Of a DNA stretch of 64,000 bases, positions 37,334-48,323 are shown piece after piece. The DNA comes from Methylophaga sp. (GTDB taxonomy: Bacteria; Pseudomonadota; Gammaproteobacteria; Nitrosococcales; Methylophagaceae). Below the pieces are notes generated by a model. It saw only the letters and a program-made list of their open reading frames with translations, searched no databases and was not told the origin of the DNA. The first letter of the stretch is position 1; every line of letters begins with the position of its first letter. Both the position numbers and the translations under genes were made by a program. The stretch lies in assembly GCA_002706095.1 (NCBI GenBank), contig PAJP01000018.1, forward strand, positions 62,001 to 126,000. The letters run 5' to 3'.

Positions 37334-38464
37334 ATGAAAACATCTCTGCAAAGAACACGATGGTCAATTTCTGGCGTATTGCTGCTACTTGCGTTTTATA
37401 CTGGCGTTGCTTTTGCAGACGACGTTCAGGATGGCATTGCGGCATATAAAAACAGAGATTTTCATACTGCTTATCAAGCATGGCATAAAGCGGCAGAGCA
37501 GAATATCGCTGAGGCGCAATGGATGTTAGGTATTATGTTATTAAACGGCCAGGGAGTGAAACAAGACAATGCCGCTGCCTATTCCTGGTTAACCCTAGCC
37601 AGTGAAAAGAAACATAAACAAGCCTCCATTGATCGACTAGCAATACGAAACCGATTAACGGTTGAAGAGCTAGCCAAAGCAGATATGTTGACGGCGGCAT
37701 TCAGAGACAAACAAACCTCAAAAACAGTCATAAAACAGCAAAAAGAACAAGCCTTTCAATGGTTTGAAAAAGCCGCCAGAAAAGGCGATGCTCATGCGCA
37801 ATACCAACTGGGTGAAATGCTACTAAGTGGCGATGGTGTCAGGCAGGATAACGTTACTGCCTATTCCTGGTTTAGCTTGGCGAGTCAACAAAACCACCCA
37901 CAGGCTATTGTGAAACAAGCACAACTGAAAGATGATCTAAGCGCTAGCCAGATCGAAAAAGCGAATGCTTTGATGTTAACTAACCGTGACAATCATTCGA
38001 TTAACGATGCGCCACCGGGATTACCTGAAATCACAGAAAAATCTGACATTAAGGTCGTTCAGCCAACGGCAGAAGTAATGGCACGATCTACTGTTCAAAC
38101 AGCGCCTGACAAATTAACGACGCTCACAACCGAAAAGCCCGAAAAGACTCATAAAGTTAAAGCCGAACAAAAGGTGTCTGATGACAAACCGCAAGCAGTG
38201 ACTGTTTATCGTGTGCAGGTAGGGGCATTTAAGTCTAGAGAACAGGTTAATATCGCCTTGGCCCAACTAACAAACAAAGCTGCTTTGAGAGGGCAAACAT
38301 ACCAAACCACCATTACCGAACCCGTTGAAGATACTGTTAAGCCAGATTTTTATCGTCTACAACTGGGTAATTTTGCAGCTAAGCCTGAGGCAAAAAAACT
38401 ATGCCTGTTTCTTAAGCAGAACAAGCAGCCTTGTTTTGTTGTTTCCAGTCAATCAGATAAATAA
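37334..38464 (+). CDS. Secreted Sel1-repeat / SPOR-domain protein
   Basis: A 376-residue periplasmic protein. After a signal peptide (cleavage near AFA-DD, residue 28) come two Sel1-type TPR regions (about 35-95 and 140-185, each with the A-x-x-x-L-G-x-M-L-L-x-G-x-G-V pattern), a low-complexity linker (about 220-290) and a C-terminal SPOR domain (about 295-372, VYRVQVGAFKSREQVNIAL...FYRLQLGNF). SPOR domains bind denuded glycan strands at the division septum, so a role in cell-wall remodelling or division is likely. The two Sel1 blocks are similar to each other and probably arose by duplication. Confidence 0.85.
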   Translation: MKTSLQRTRWSISGVLLLLAFYTGVAFADDVQDGIAAYKNRDFHTAYQAWHKAAEQNIAEAQWMLGIMLLNGQGVKQDNAAAYSWLTLASEKKHKQASIDRLAIRNRLTVEELAKADMLTAAFRDKQTSKTVIKQQKEQAFQWFEKAARKGDAHAQYQLGEMLLSGDGVRQDNVTAYSWFSLASQQNHPQAIVKQAQLKDDLSASQIEKANALMLTNRDNHSINDAPPGLPEITEKSDIKVVQPTAEVMARSTVQTAPDKLTTLTTEKPEKTHKVKAEQKVSDDKPQAVTVYRVQVGAFKSREQVNIALAQLTNKAALRGQTYQTTITEPVEDTVKPDFYRLQLGNFAAKPEAKKLCLFLKQNKQPCFVVSSQSDK

Positions 38465-38475
38465 AGATGATTTAT

Positions 38476-39075
38476 TTAACTTTGCCAGATTTCATAGTGG
38501 ATTAATTTTTTGATTTCTTGGTAGAGAGGAGACATAAAATACTCAGGACCACCAATAAAATTGCCATCAACAATCAAGCCTGTTCTTTCTAGTCGATGCA
38601 GCAAAGCCGCTGTATAAACAGCAGAAATATTATAGCGTTGGCATATACGTTTTTTTGCTTTTTGATTACGCTCAAGAACAATGGTTGATTCTTCTTGAGC
38701 TTCTTCGATGCTTAGCTCTTCACTTAGAATGAATAGGATTTCTATTTCGCGAATAGATAAGTCAGAAATGATAGTAAGAGTCTCTTCATACAACGTGGGT
38801 GTATTTCGAATTACTTGAGTTTCGATGCCATTAATAAACAAGTTCTCTAAAATAGCTACCTTTTCTTTTGAAATAGCTTTATCAATAGCATCAATGGTTT
38901 TAATGAAACAAGCAATAAAATCGTCTGATTGGAGTTCATTATCAGTTAAATTTATTTCACCTGTCTCTAATCGTTTAATTAATTTATCAAACTTATTGTT
39001 TCTATAAGTTTTTATTACTTTGTCTAGAGCCGTTCTAAGTGCTACTTTTCCGATGCCTGTACTCAATGAATCCAT
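38476..39075 (-). CDS. Hypothetical protein, 199 residues, AT-rich
   Basis: No family recognised with confidence. The protein is soluble and mostly helical. The first half (KLIKRLETGEINLTDNELQSDDFIACFIKTIDAI) and middle (ILENLFINGIETQ) look like an all-helical bundle; the C-terminal part (NISAVYTAALLHRLERTGLI followed by a short basic strand region) could be a winged helix. Base composition is visibly more AT-rich than flanking genes, and no paralogue or operon partner is seen, which suggests horizontal acquisition. It is convergent with the SPOR gene (11-bp gap). Confidence 0.65.
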   Translation of the reverse strand: MDSLSTGIGKVALRTALDKVIKTYRNNKFDKLIKRLETGEINLTDNELQSDDFIACFIKTIDAIDKAISKEKVAILENLFINGIETQVIRNTPTLYEETLTIISDLSIREIEILFILSEELSIEEAQEESTIVLERNQKAKKRICQRYNISAVYTAALLHRLERTGLIVDGNFIGGPEYFMSPLYQEIKKLIHYEIWQS

Positions 39076-39112
39076 TTTTCATGCCTTTGTTGTGTATGGC
39101 TTATTAGGTTAC

Positions 39113-39667
39113 TTATTCTTGAAACAACCTTTTCAGAAGAACATACAACGCGCCCGTGCCGCCATCGTCGATAGTTGCACTACAGAACGCAAGCACAATC
39201 TCACTTTGGCGCAGCCAATGATTCAGTTTGCTTTTTAAGACGGGTTTATTATCACGCGAACCCCAGCCTTTTCCGTGGATGATGCGTACACAGCGGATTT
39301 GTTGTCGCTGGCAAAACTCCAGAAACTCAGACAATGATGGTTCGGCTTTGGCAATGGTCATGCCATGTAAATCTAACTCTGCTTCGATATGGACTTTGCC
39401 ATTACGAAGCTTACTAAACAGTTTGTGTTGAATTCCTGGACCACGGTATTCAAGATATTCTTCATTACCAACCGTCTCTGGAGAAAACATATCTGAGAAG
39501 GTTTCTCCCTGATATTCATCATCCATGATTTTTTGGCGAATGGCTTTAGCAACCGGTTTCGGTTTGTTATGAATCAGACGGTTTTGGCGTATACGGATGG
39601 CATCGCGCATTTCCTCTCGGAATAATGCAAATTCATCTTCTTCAGAGTCGTCTTTTTTATTAGCCAT
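39113..39667 (-). CDS. Smr-domain protein (MutS2 C-terminal type endonuclease)
   Basis: A 184-residue protein with an acidic N-terminal extension and a C-terminal Smr domain: AELDLHGMTIAKAEPSLSEFL (LDLHG motif), then VRIIHGKGWGSRDNKPVLKSKLNHWL (HGKG motif) and the ALYVLLKR end. Stand-alone Smr proteins are nicking endonucleases or RNA-related factors. I use ATG 39667; the open frame extends 65 codons upstream, but that part is antisense to the TPP riboswitch and lacks protein character. Confidence 0.88.
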   Translation of the reverse strand: MANKKDDSEEDEFALFREEMRDAIRIRQNRLIHNKPKPVAKAIRQKIMDDEYQGETFSDMFSPETVGNEEYLEYRGPGIQHKLFSKLRNGKVHIEAELDLHGMTIAKAEPSLSEFLEFCQRQQIRCVRIIHGKGWGSRDNKPVLKSKLNHWLRQSEIVLAFCSATIDDGGTGALYVLLKRLFQE

Positions 39668-39765
39668 GAACCTGATGCTGCCTGCGTGTTTGGAGAAAAA
39701 ATAGTAGACCATTGTGCCAGATGAGGCTTGTGTAAAAAATCCTTTTTGATTTACCATGCGAAGCA

Positions 39766-41778
<2,013 letters not shown>

Positions 41779-41779
<1 letters not shown>

Positions 41780-42858
41780 TGAGCCATTATCTCATCATCG
41801 GTAGTGGCCTGATCGGACGCCTGACAGCTTGGCGTCTGATTCGGGCAGGCTATCAAGTGACATTGTTATCGAAAGACGACAAAACCGGTAGCGATAGTGC
41901 TGGTTTTGTCGCCGCTTCGATGGTTGCACCATTAACTGAAGCGGTGACAGCTGAACCCTTAGTGAAAACGATTGGTATGCGTTCTTATCAGCTATGGCCT
42001 AAATGGCTCAGCGAGTTAGAAGCCCGGGTGTTTTATCAGAATGAAGGCACTTTAGTCGTAGCACATCAGGGTGATAAAGCCGAAATGGAACGGTTTGATA
42101 GACGGGCCAAACATGTGCTGGCAGACAGTGATTATGTTCAGCTGGATAAAGCGGCACTGAGTTTGCGCGAGCCAGAATTAGCTGAACGCTTCGATCAAGC
42201 CATGTGGTTTGAAAAAGAGTCATGCATTGATAATCGCCAGCTTTATCAGCAATTGACTTCGTTCCTTGAGTTGCATGCCCAGTGGGTGATAACGGATGAG
42301 ATCGGTGAGTTGAATTCGACCGAGATCGAAAAGCTCACACAACGTTATCTGCAGTGTTCAGCAGAAAGCTTTGATGCTGTGCTGGATTGTCGTGGCAACG
42401 GTGGCAAAGCAAATTTAGCCGAATTACGCAGTGTGCGAGGCGAAGTGATTCGTGTATCAGCGCCTGAAGTGAACTTCAAACACGCGATACGATTGATGCA
42501 TCCACGTTACCCGTTTTACTTGGCGCCACGTCCAAATAACGAGTATGTACTGGGTGCCACTGTGATAGAAAGTGATGATCGCTCTCAGCTAACCGTCAGA
42601 AGTGGTTTGGAGTTAATGTCGGCCTTGTACAGCTTGCATAAAGGCTTTGCTGAAGCACGCATTCTGGAAATGGCTGCACATTGTCGACCTGGCCTTCCCG
42701 ATAATCTTCCCACGATAAGACGAACCGACTGGGGTTACGTTATCAATGGTTTTTATCGACATGGCTATTTGTTTGCTCCGGCCGTTATTGATGATTTATG
42801 TCATTTGTTAGCACGGCAAAGTGGGCAAATACAATTTGGAGCGTTGTATGACGTCTAA
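41779..42858 (+). CDS. thiO: Glycine oxidase ThiO (FAD-dependent)
   Basis: A 359-residue FAD-dependent amine oxidase of the ThiO/DAO family. The N-terminal dinucleotide-binding motif IIGSGLIGRLTAWRL, the FVAASMVAP region and the C-terminal GHYRHG-like segment (NGFYRHGYLFAPAV) fit ThiO, which oxidises glycine to dehydroglycine for thiazole synthesis using O2. Its presence means this organism uses the aerobic route instead of ThiH. The ATG at 41779 overlaps the thiC stop codon; its end overlaps thiS by 11 bp. Confidence 0.9.
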
Positions 42859-43063
42859 TGTAATCGTACAGATTCAATTCAATGGTGAGTTACTGGATAT
42901 CGATGCAGAACACACCGTGGCACAGTTTGTTGAAAGTCAACAAGTGCAGGGCCGTTTTGTGATTGTTATTAATGATGAACTGCTACCTAAATCTCGCTGG
43001 CAGGATGTAGTGATTCATGATGGAGATCGTATTGATATTGTGTCTCCAATAAGTGGAGGTTGA
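42848..43063 (+). CDS. thiS: Sulfur carrier protein ThiS
   Basis: A 71-residue ubiquitin-like sulfur carrier. It ends in the required Gly-Gly (SPISGG), which is adenylated and thiocarboxylated. The ATG at 42848 with GGAG upstream is preferred to an in-frame start nine codons earlier inside thiO. It lies between thiO and thiG as in many thi operons; the adenylating enzyme ThiF is not encoded in this window. Confidence 0.93.
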   Translation: MTSNVIVQIQFNGELLDIDAEHTVAQFVESQQVQGRFVIVINDELLPKSRWQDVVIHDGDRIDIVSPISGG

Positions 43064-43064
43064 G

Positions 43065-43862
43065 ATGAAAGCATCTGATTGGCAAGTCTATGGACAAACA
43101 CTCAGTAGTCGATTATTTATTGGCACAGCGTTATATCCATCACCAAAAGTGATGATCGATGCCATTAAAGCATCTCAGGCGGAAGTCATTACCGTCTCAC
43201 TGCGTCGGCAGACATCAGCAGATAAACAAAGTGGTGATCAGTTCTGGCAGATGATTGAACAGCTCAACTGCCATCTTTTACCTAATACGGCAGGTTGTTA
43301 TAGCGTCAAAGAAGCCGTTAACACCGCACATATGGCCAGAGAGTTATTTGATACCGACTGGGTTAAGCTTGAAGTGTTGGGTGATAGTTATAACCTGCAA
43401 CCTGATCCCTTTGCCTTAGTTGAAGCGACCAAAATACTGATAGAAGATGGATTTAAGGTGTTTCCATACTGCACGGATGATCTGGTGTTATGTCAGAAAC
43501 TGGCAGAGTTGGGTTGTGAAGTATTAATGCCTTGGGGCGCGCCTATCGGCACCGGTCAGGGATTACTCAATCCTTATGCCTTAAAGACATTACGTGAACG
43601 TTTGCCAGAAATGACTTTATTAGTTGATGCGGGCATTGGTAAACCTTCTGACGCGGTTCAAGCTCTTGAGCTAGGCTACGATGGCATTCTGTTAAATACA
43701 GCGATTGCAGAAGCGCTTGAGCCAGAGACAATGGCTCATGCCTTTGCTGATGCCATCAATGCCGGTCGTTTGGCTTATGAAGCCGGTGTTATGCCTAAAC
43801 GCGACAATGCCAAACCTAGCACACCCACCTTAGATCAGCCCATTTGGCAACAACATGCCTAA
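43065..43862 (+). CDS. thiG: Thiazole synthase ThiG
   Basis: A 265-residue TIM-barrel thiazole synthase that joins DXP, dehydroglycine and ThiS thiocarboxylate sulfur. The Schiff-base lysine is K101 ([12 protein letters not shown]). Phosphate-binding segments [14 protein letters not shown] and [29 protein letters not shown] are intact. GGAGGT immediately precedes ATG 43065 and overlaps the end of thiS, so the GTG at 43053 is not needed. The ~20-residue C-terminal tail is variable in the family. Confidence 0.95.
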   Translation: MKASDWQVYGQTLSSRLFIGTALYPSPKVMIDAIKASQAEVITVSLRRQTSADKQSGDQFWQMIEQLNCHLLPNTAGCYSVKEAVNTAHMARELFDTDWVKLEVLGDSYNLQPDPFALVEATKILIEDGFKVFPYCTDDLVLCQKLAELGCEVLMPWGAPIGTGQGLLNPYALKTLRERLPEMTLLVDAGIGKPSDAVQALELGYDGILLNTAIAEALEPETMAHAFADAINAGRLAYEAGVMPKRDNAKPSTPTLDQPIWQQHA

Positions 43863-43949
43863 GTATCGGCCGGCAAATAAGGTGATGCCAGCAATACAGA
43901 GTGCTTATTTCAAAGCGCGCTCTAAAGAATTATTCACATGAGGTAATAC

Positions 43950-45401
43950 GTGGACGCCACACAGAATCAAAAACCGGCTGTTTTACTGATTGGAGGATTG
44001 GATCCCCAAGGTTGTGCTGGCATGTCGGCAGATATCATGACGGTTCTGAATCATGGTTGCCATCCACTCTCATTAATTACTGGCTTAACAGAACAAAGTG
44101 CAGAAGGATTAACAGAGTTTGGCCTAGTCAGTCCTGCTAAAGTGAAAGCACAGTTTGAAAATTGTCAGGCAGACTTTGATATTAAAGCGATAAAGATAGG
44201 TCTAATTCCACATCTTGAGATAGCTAAATGTATCAAAGATATTCTGAATAAATTTAACGGTCCGGTTATTTTTGATCCCGTACTTGGGAGTACCAGTGGT
44301 GGCATGACTGTACCGGAGGATGTCAAAAATTACATCTATAAAGAGATTTTGCCTCTGGTGACGGTGGTGACCCCCAACTTGCCTGAGCTCTATGCGCTCA
44401 CAAAGCCTGATATCAGTGTAGAGATGGGTGCACAACTACTGCGTCAAGAAGGTGTTGATGTCTGTTTAGTTAAAGGTGGGCATAGCGACAATGCTTTGGC
44501 CATAGATTTCGTTTCTTCTACATTAGCTGATTTTTATCTCTATAACGAAAAAACAGCTGTTCAGGTAAGAGGAACAGGATGCGTTATGGCTTCATCTCTG
44601 GCTTCACATTTAGCATCAGGACAAGATATACGAGATGCTATGGTATTAGCCAAAGCCTATGTCGCACGTGGCATAAGGCTTTCACACAAAGTGGGGCCAT
44701 ACCAGCTTATTCATCATAGCCAGCAAGATATCGCGTTAGTTGATTTTCCCAAATTGTGTTATCAGCCTGAGTTGATTGGTCAAACATTGGAATTTCCAAC
44801 TTGTCCTGAGCTTGGTATTTATCCGGTCGTGGAGAGTGCTGATTGGGTTAAAAAGCTGGTTGATGAAGGTATCAAAACGATACAGTTAAGAGTGAAAGAG
44901 GCTGATCAAGACTTAATACAGCAGCATCTGCAGTCAGCCATGAGTACGGTAGCAAACAAACCTGTTCATTTTTTCGTCAACGATCACTGGGAAATGGCGA
45001 TTGAAGCTGGCGCTTATGGTGTTCACCTTGGTCAGGAAGACCTGCATGATGCGAATATAAAGCAGATTTCAGAGGCTGGTTTGAGATTAGGTGTCTCTAC
45101 TCATTCATATTGGGAGCTTGCCAGAGCGCTGGCGGTGAATCCAAGTTATATTGCTTTAGGTCCCATCTATGAAACGACCAGCAAACAAATGCCTTTCTCG
45201 CCACAGGGTATTGAGCGTCTGCAGCAGTGGGTTGATTTATTGAACGGGCATTATCCCATCGTGGCTATTGGTGGCATTAATGTTGAAAGAGCTGAGCAGC
45301 TCAGAAAAACTGGGGTAGGCTCAGTGGCCATGATTACAGCCATCACAAAAGCAAATGACTATCAACACGTAACCCAGCAATTGTTAGCAATGTGGCAATA
45401 A
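43950..45401 (+). CDS. thiDE: ThiD-ThiE fusion: HMP-phosphate kinase / thiamine-phosphate synthase
   Basis: A 483-residue bifunctional enzyme. Residues ~8-265 are a ribokinase-fold HMP/HMP-P kinase (AVLLIGGLDPQGCAGMSADI, FDPVLGSTSGG, VTPNLPELYAL, RGTGCVMASSLAS). The usual GSDSGGGAG loop reads GLDPQGCAG, a real divergence. Residues ~285-483 are ThiE (IQLRVKE, FVNDHWEMAIEAGAYGVHLGQEDL, ALGPIYETTSKQ, IGGI). The fusion joins the last two steps before TPP. It starts at GTG 43950 behind GAGGT. It lies 87 bp after thiG and is convergent with the next gene (3-bp gap). Confidence 0.93.
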   Translation: MDATQNQKPAVLLIGGLDPQGCAGMSADIMTVLNHGCHPLSLITGLTEQSAEGLTEFGLVSPAKVKAQFENCQADFDIKAIKIGLIPHLEIAKCIKDILNKFNGPVIFDPVLGSTSGGMTVPEDVKNYIYKEILPLVTVVTPNLPELYALTKPDISVEMGAQLLRQEGVDVCLVKGGHSDNALAIDFVSSTLADFYLYNEKTAVQVRGTGCVMASSLASHLASGQDIRDAMVLAKAYVARGIRLSHKVGPYQLIHHSQQDIALVDFPKLCYQPELIGQTLEFPTCPELGIYPVVESADWVKKLVDEGIKTIQLRVKEADQDLIQQHLQSAMSTVANKPVHFFVNDHWEMAIEAGAYGVHLGQEDLHDANIKQISEAGLRLGVSTHSYWELARALAVNPSYIALGPIYETTSKQMPFSPQGIERLQQWVDLLNGHYPIVAIGGINVERAEQLRKTGVGSVAMITAITKANDYQHVTQQLLAMWQ

Positions 45402-45404
45402 TCA

Positions 45405-46295
45405 TCACTTGTCTAGATTGGGGTTAACCTCACCCCATTGTGGCCCTATATTGAGTTTGTGTTGCTGGCTATAACGATAGTCCTGGTACTGAATGGGTTT
45501 ATCGTTATCTGACTGAGCTTCATTATTATCTGTGAATGAAGGTGCCGCCGGTGCCACATAATTGCTTGCTGTTAGATCTTCATTTTTCAGCGATTTATTT
45601 TCATTTGATAATTCTTGTATCTGCCTGATCAGTTCTTGATTAGTCGACTGCTGCTTATTGAGCTGTTGTTGTAATGCCATCACTTCTTTCAGCAATTTGT
45701 CAGGTGAACTACCGTCAATATTGGCGTCTGTGGAATCCGTTGTGATGGATGGTAATGTGTCCGCTTCATTATTTTGCTGGTTGGCCATTTCGCTTGAAGC
45801 AGTATTTTCGTTCAAAGGGGGCTCATCACCAGGCATGGGGTCAATAAGGTTTTCTGTTGGGATGACGTTGCCATTTTCATCCGTTTGTTTTTTTACCACT
45901 GTCGGTAAGACCACACCTTCTTCTTCGTCATCTTCTAGATTGATATCCACTTCAGGTAAGACAGCGCTTTGTTCATCTGCTGATGAGAGGTTATCCGTAT
46001 CTTCATTGTCTGAATCCGTGGGAGCATCCAGCAAAATAGGTTCTGCTTCTTCCTCTGTATCTGAAGAATCCATCAGAAAAAATAGGGCTAAGCCTGTGAT
46101 AAGCAAGAGGGCAGCTACACCGAGCCCTATTTTTATTAACAGTGATTTTGATAAGCCAAATAACAATGGCTTATCTTTGCTGTTGGCTTTGGCTGTATTG
46201 TTATCTTCAGGATCCACCTCTCGCTCAGGTGTGTCGTCTGATGTGGGAGGTGTCTCTGTTTCTTCTTCAAGAATGTCGTTATTGTCTTCAGCCAT
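45405..46295 (-). CDS. Acidic single-pass membrane protein of unknown function
   Basis: A 296-residue protein that I do not recognise. It has a strongly acidic cytoplasmic N-terminus (residues 1-42), one transmembrane helix (about 53-75, LLIKIGLGVAALLLITGLALFFL), a long acidic low-complexity region (76-195), a coiled coil (about 196-240, MALQQQLNKQQSTNQELIRQIQELSNENKSL) and a short C-terminal tail. The N-in topology and extended acidic stalk resemble scaffolding or cell-envelope linker proteins, but no domain supports a role. It is separated from the antiporter gene by 71 bp. Confidence 0.7.
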   Translation of the reverse strand: MAEDNNDILEEETETPPTSDDTPEREVDPEDNNTAKANSKDKPLLFGLSKSLLIKIGLGVAALLLITGLALFFLMDSSDTEEEAEPILLDAPTDSDNEDTDNLSSADEQSAVLPEVDINLEDDEEEGVVLPTVVKKQTDENGNVIPTENLIDPMPGDEPPLNENTASSEMANQQNNEADTLPSITTDSTDANIDGSSPDKLLKEVMALQQQLNKQQSTNQELIRQIQELSNENKSLKNEDLTASNYVAPAAPSFTDNNEAQSDNDKPIQYQDYRYSQQHKLNIGPQWGEVNPNLDK

Positions 46296-46366
46296 GGTAT
46301 AACTTTACCCTTACTTCAACTCAGTGTTCCTAGTTGATATATCGGCCTGAAAGCTGAATTCTTTTG

Positions 46367-48247
46367 TTATGTTGGTAAACGATTTTCATCAAGACTACCA
46401 TCAACTTCTGGTGCACTCATTTCTGCTGGCGTCAGATCAGTTTCATCTTGCACTAAGGCCACAATAGTCCACCCCATTTCAGGCTGTAATGATTCTGCTG
46501 CGGTGAAAAATCGCAGACGTTTCCGAGGATTGAAGGCAAATAACGGTGTCACACGACGACCATGCTCACGCAAGTAATCAGCGAAACTGAAGTTTTCAGT
46601 TAATTTAGTTTGTTTGATTTTGGCACCTTGGGAAATCAGGCTGGCCATTTTGGCATAAGTGATTTCACTGCCAAACAAGACATGAGAGTCATGACTTATT
46701 GCTTTTCGTGATTTAACAACACTGCGTTCCTTATCTTTTTCTTTATCCGTTGATAGAAAGTAAACGCGGTTGCTGCCGAATTCTGACTTATAACGCATAC
46801 AGGCTAAAGCGTTGAGTTCACTTTGTGGTGTCAGGGCAAGTATCTGGCCAAGACCAATCAGATCCAAGTGTCGATCGGCATGTTCAGAAACGGCATTACC
46901 GTAGTAGGTATCCATGCCTTTCATTCGAGCCTCTTTGACATTACTCCAGCTACCATCAGTAAGACGAGTTCTGAAGCCGTTATCGTTGAGTGCCTGTGCC
47001 ACCACACGCGCGACAGAGTTGGCACCCACAATCAGGAAACCACTATCTTCTGGCTCTGCCACACCGAGACGTTTTGCAATAAATTTAGCTGTGGCACCTT
47101 GCACCAGAACTGTACCGATAATGATGGCAAACGATAAGGGTACTAACAGGTCGGCTTTTTCGTAACCGATATCTTGTAAACGCAGAGCAAATAATGCCGT
47201 AACGGCTGCAGCTACAATACCGCGCGGTCCAATCCAGCTAATCATCGCTTTCTCTTGCCAAGTTAAGTCTGAGCCGATGGAACAGACAAACACTTTGACG
47301 GGACGCACAACAAACTGAATAAATAAAAATAAAATAACCGCGCCCAGACCCAGTTGAGTGAATGAGTCCAGATTAAGGCGTGCAGCCAGCAGAATAAATA
47401 AGCCTGAAATCAGGAAAATACTCAGATCTTCTTTGAAGTCTAAGATATTTTCTACCTGAACATTTTTCATATTGGCTAACCAGATACCCAGCACGGTAAC
47501 CGTCAGCAAGCCTGATTCTTCAGAGATTTCGTTGGACACAGCAAAGGTACCAAATACCAGCGCCAGGGCTGCCACATTATGCAGATACTCAGGTAATAGA
47601 TGACGGCGTAGTAACAGGCCAAAACTGTAACCAGCGATAGCACCAATGCTGAGGCCCACTACAATCGTTTTAGCAAACATGTAAAGGGTATGTCCGACTT
47701 CGGCATGCCCCTGAAGCTGGATAGATAAGAGTACTTCAAATACTAAAACGGCCAGAATCGCACCTAATGGATCGATAACAATACCTTCCCAACGTAAAAT
47801 ATTAGAGATTTTGGCATTGGGACGCACAGTCCTGAGCATAGGGACGATAACAGTCGGACCGGTCACGACCATAATGGCACCGAATAAAATAGCCAGCGCC
47901 CAGGGGAAATCTAATAAAAGATGGGTCGCGATCGCGATGGCAGACCAGGTGATCATCACACCCAGCGTCAAAATATTGCGGACGACTTTTTGAAGTCCTC
48001 GAATTTCTTCAAACTTGAGGGTCAGGCTTCCTTCGAACAGGATGACAGCCACAGCAAGTGAGACAGTAGGGAAGAGCAGGTCACCGAATAACGCCTCGGG
48101 GTCCAACCAACCTGTCACAGGCCCCAGAACAATACCCGCGATCAGTAACAGGACGATGGCAGGCAGTTTTATCCACCAAGCTAGCCATTGACATACAATG
48201 GCGATAATTCCAATGACTGACAGTGCCATGACTGCTTCGTGATTCAT
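46367..48247 (-). CDS. CPA1-type Na+(K+)/H+ antiporter with RCK_N regulatory domain
   Basis: A 626-residue inner-membrane protein. About twelve transmembrane segments (residues 1-395) form the cation/proton antiporter core, with FGAIMVVTGPTVIVPMLRTVRP and WIGPRGIVAAAVTALFAL as conserved transport motifs. A cytoplasmic Rossmann-type RCK/TrkA_N domain follows (from about 405, SGFLIVGANSVARVVAQAL), then a TrkA_C-like region, so activity is probably gated by nucleotides or ions. It should contribute to pH and Na+ homeostasis. It appears monocistronic. Confidence 0.88.
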   Translation of the reverse strand: MNHEAVMALSVIGIIAIVCQWLAWWIKLPAIVLLLIAGIVLGPVTGWLDPEALFGDLLFPTVSLAVAVILFEGSLTLKFEEIRGLQKVVRNILTLGVMITWSAIAIATHLLLDFPWALAILFGAIMVVTGPTVIVPMLRTVRPNAKISNILRWEGIVIDPLGAILAVLVFEVLLSIQLQGHAEVGHTLYMFAKTIVVGLSIGAIAGYSFGLLLRRHLLPEYLHNVAALALVFGTFAVSNEISEESGLLTVTVLGIWLANMKNVQVENILDFKEDLSIFLISGLFILLAARLNLDSFTQLGLGAVILFLFIQFVVRPVKVFVCSIGSDLTWQEKAMISWIGPRGIVAAAVTALFALRLQDIGYEKADLLVPLSFAIIIGTVLVQGATAKFIAKRLGVAEPEDSGFLIVGANSVARVVAQALNDNGFRTRLTDGSWSNVKEARMKGMDTYYGNAVSEHADRHLDLIGLGQILALTPQSELNALACMRYKSEFGSNRVYFLSTDKEKDKERSVVKSRKAISHDSHVLFGSEITYAKMASLISQGAKIKQTKLTENFSFADYLREHGRRVTPLFAFNPRKRLRFFTAAESLQPEMGWTIVALVQDETDLTPAEMSAPEVDGSLDENRLPT

Positions 48248-48323
48248 TCTCTTCCTTTAGCTCACTGGAGCACGATTAAACGGAATGTAATGGTGACACT
48301 AATTGGCTTCGCCGAAAAGCCTT

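Noticed and set aside
38459..38477. Inverted repeat between the SPOR gene and the convergent hypothetical gene
   Set aside because: The AAATAAA/TTTATTT arms contain no G or C and no T-run follows, so it is not a credible terminator.
45658..46302. 214-codon Ser-rich open frame on the plus strand
   Set aside because: It is antisense to the acidic membrane protein gene; its Ser/Val richness is the mirror of Glu/Asp codons on the other strand, and it has no ribosome binding site.
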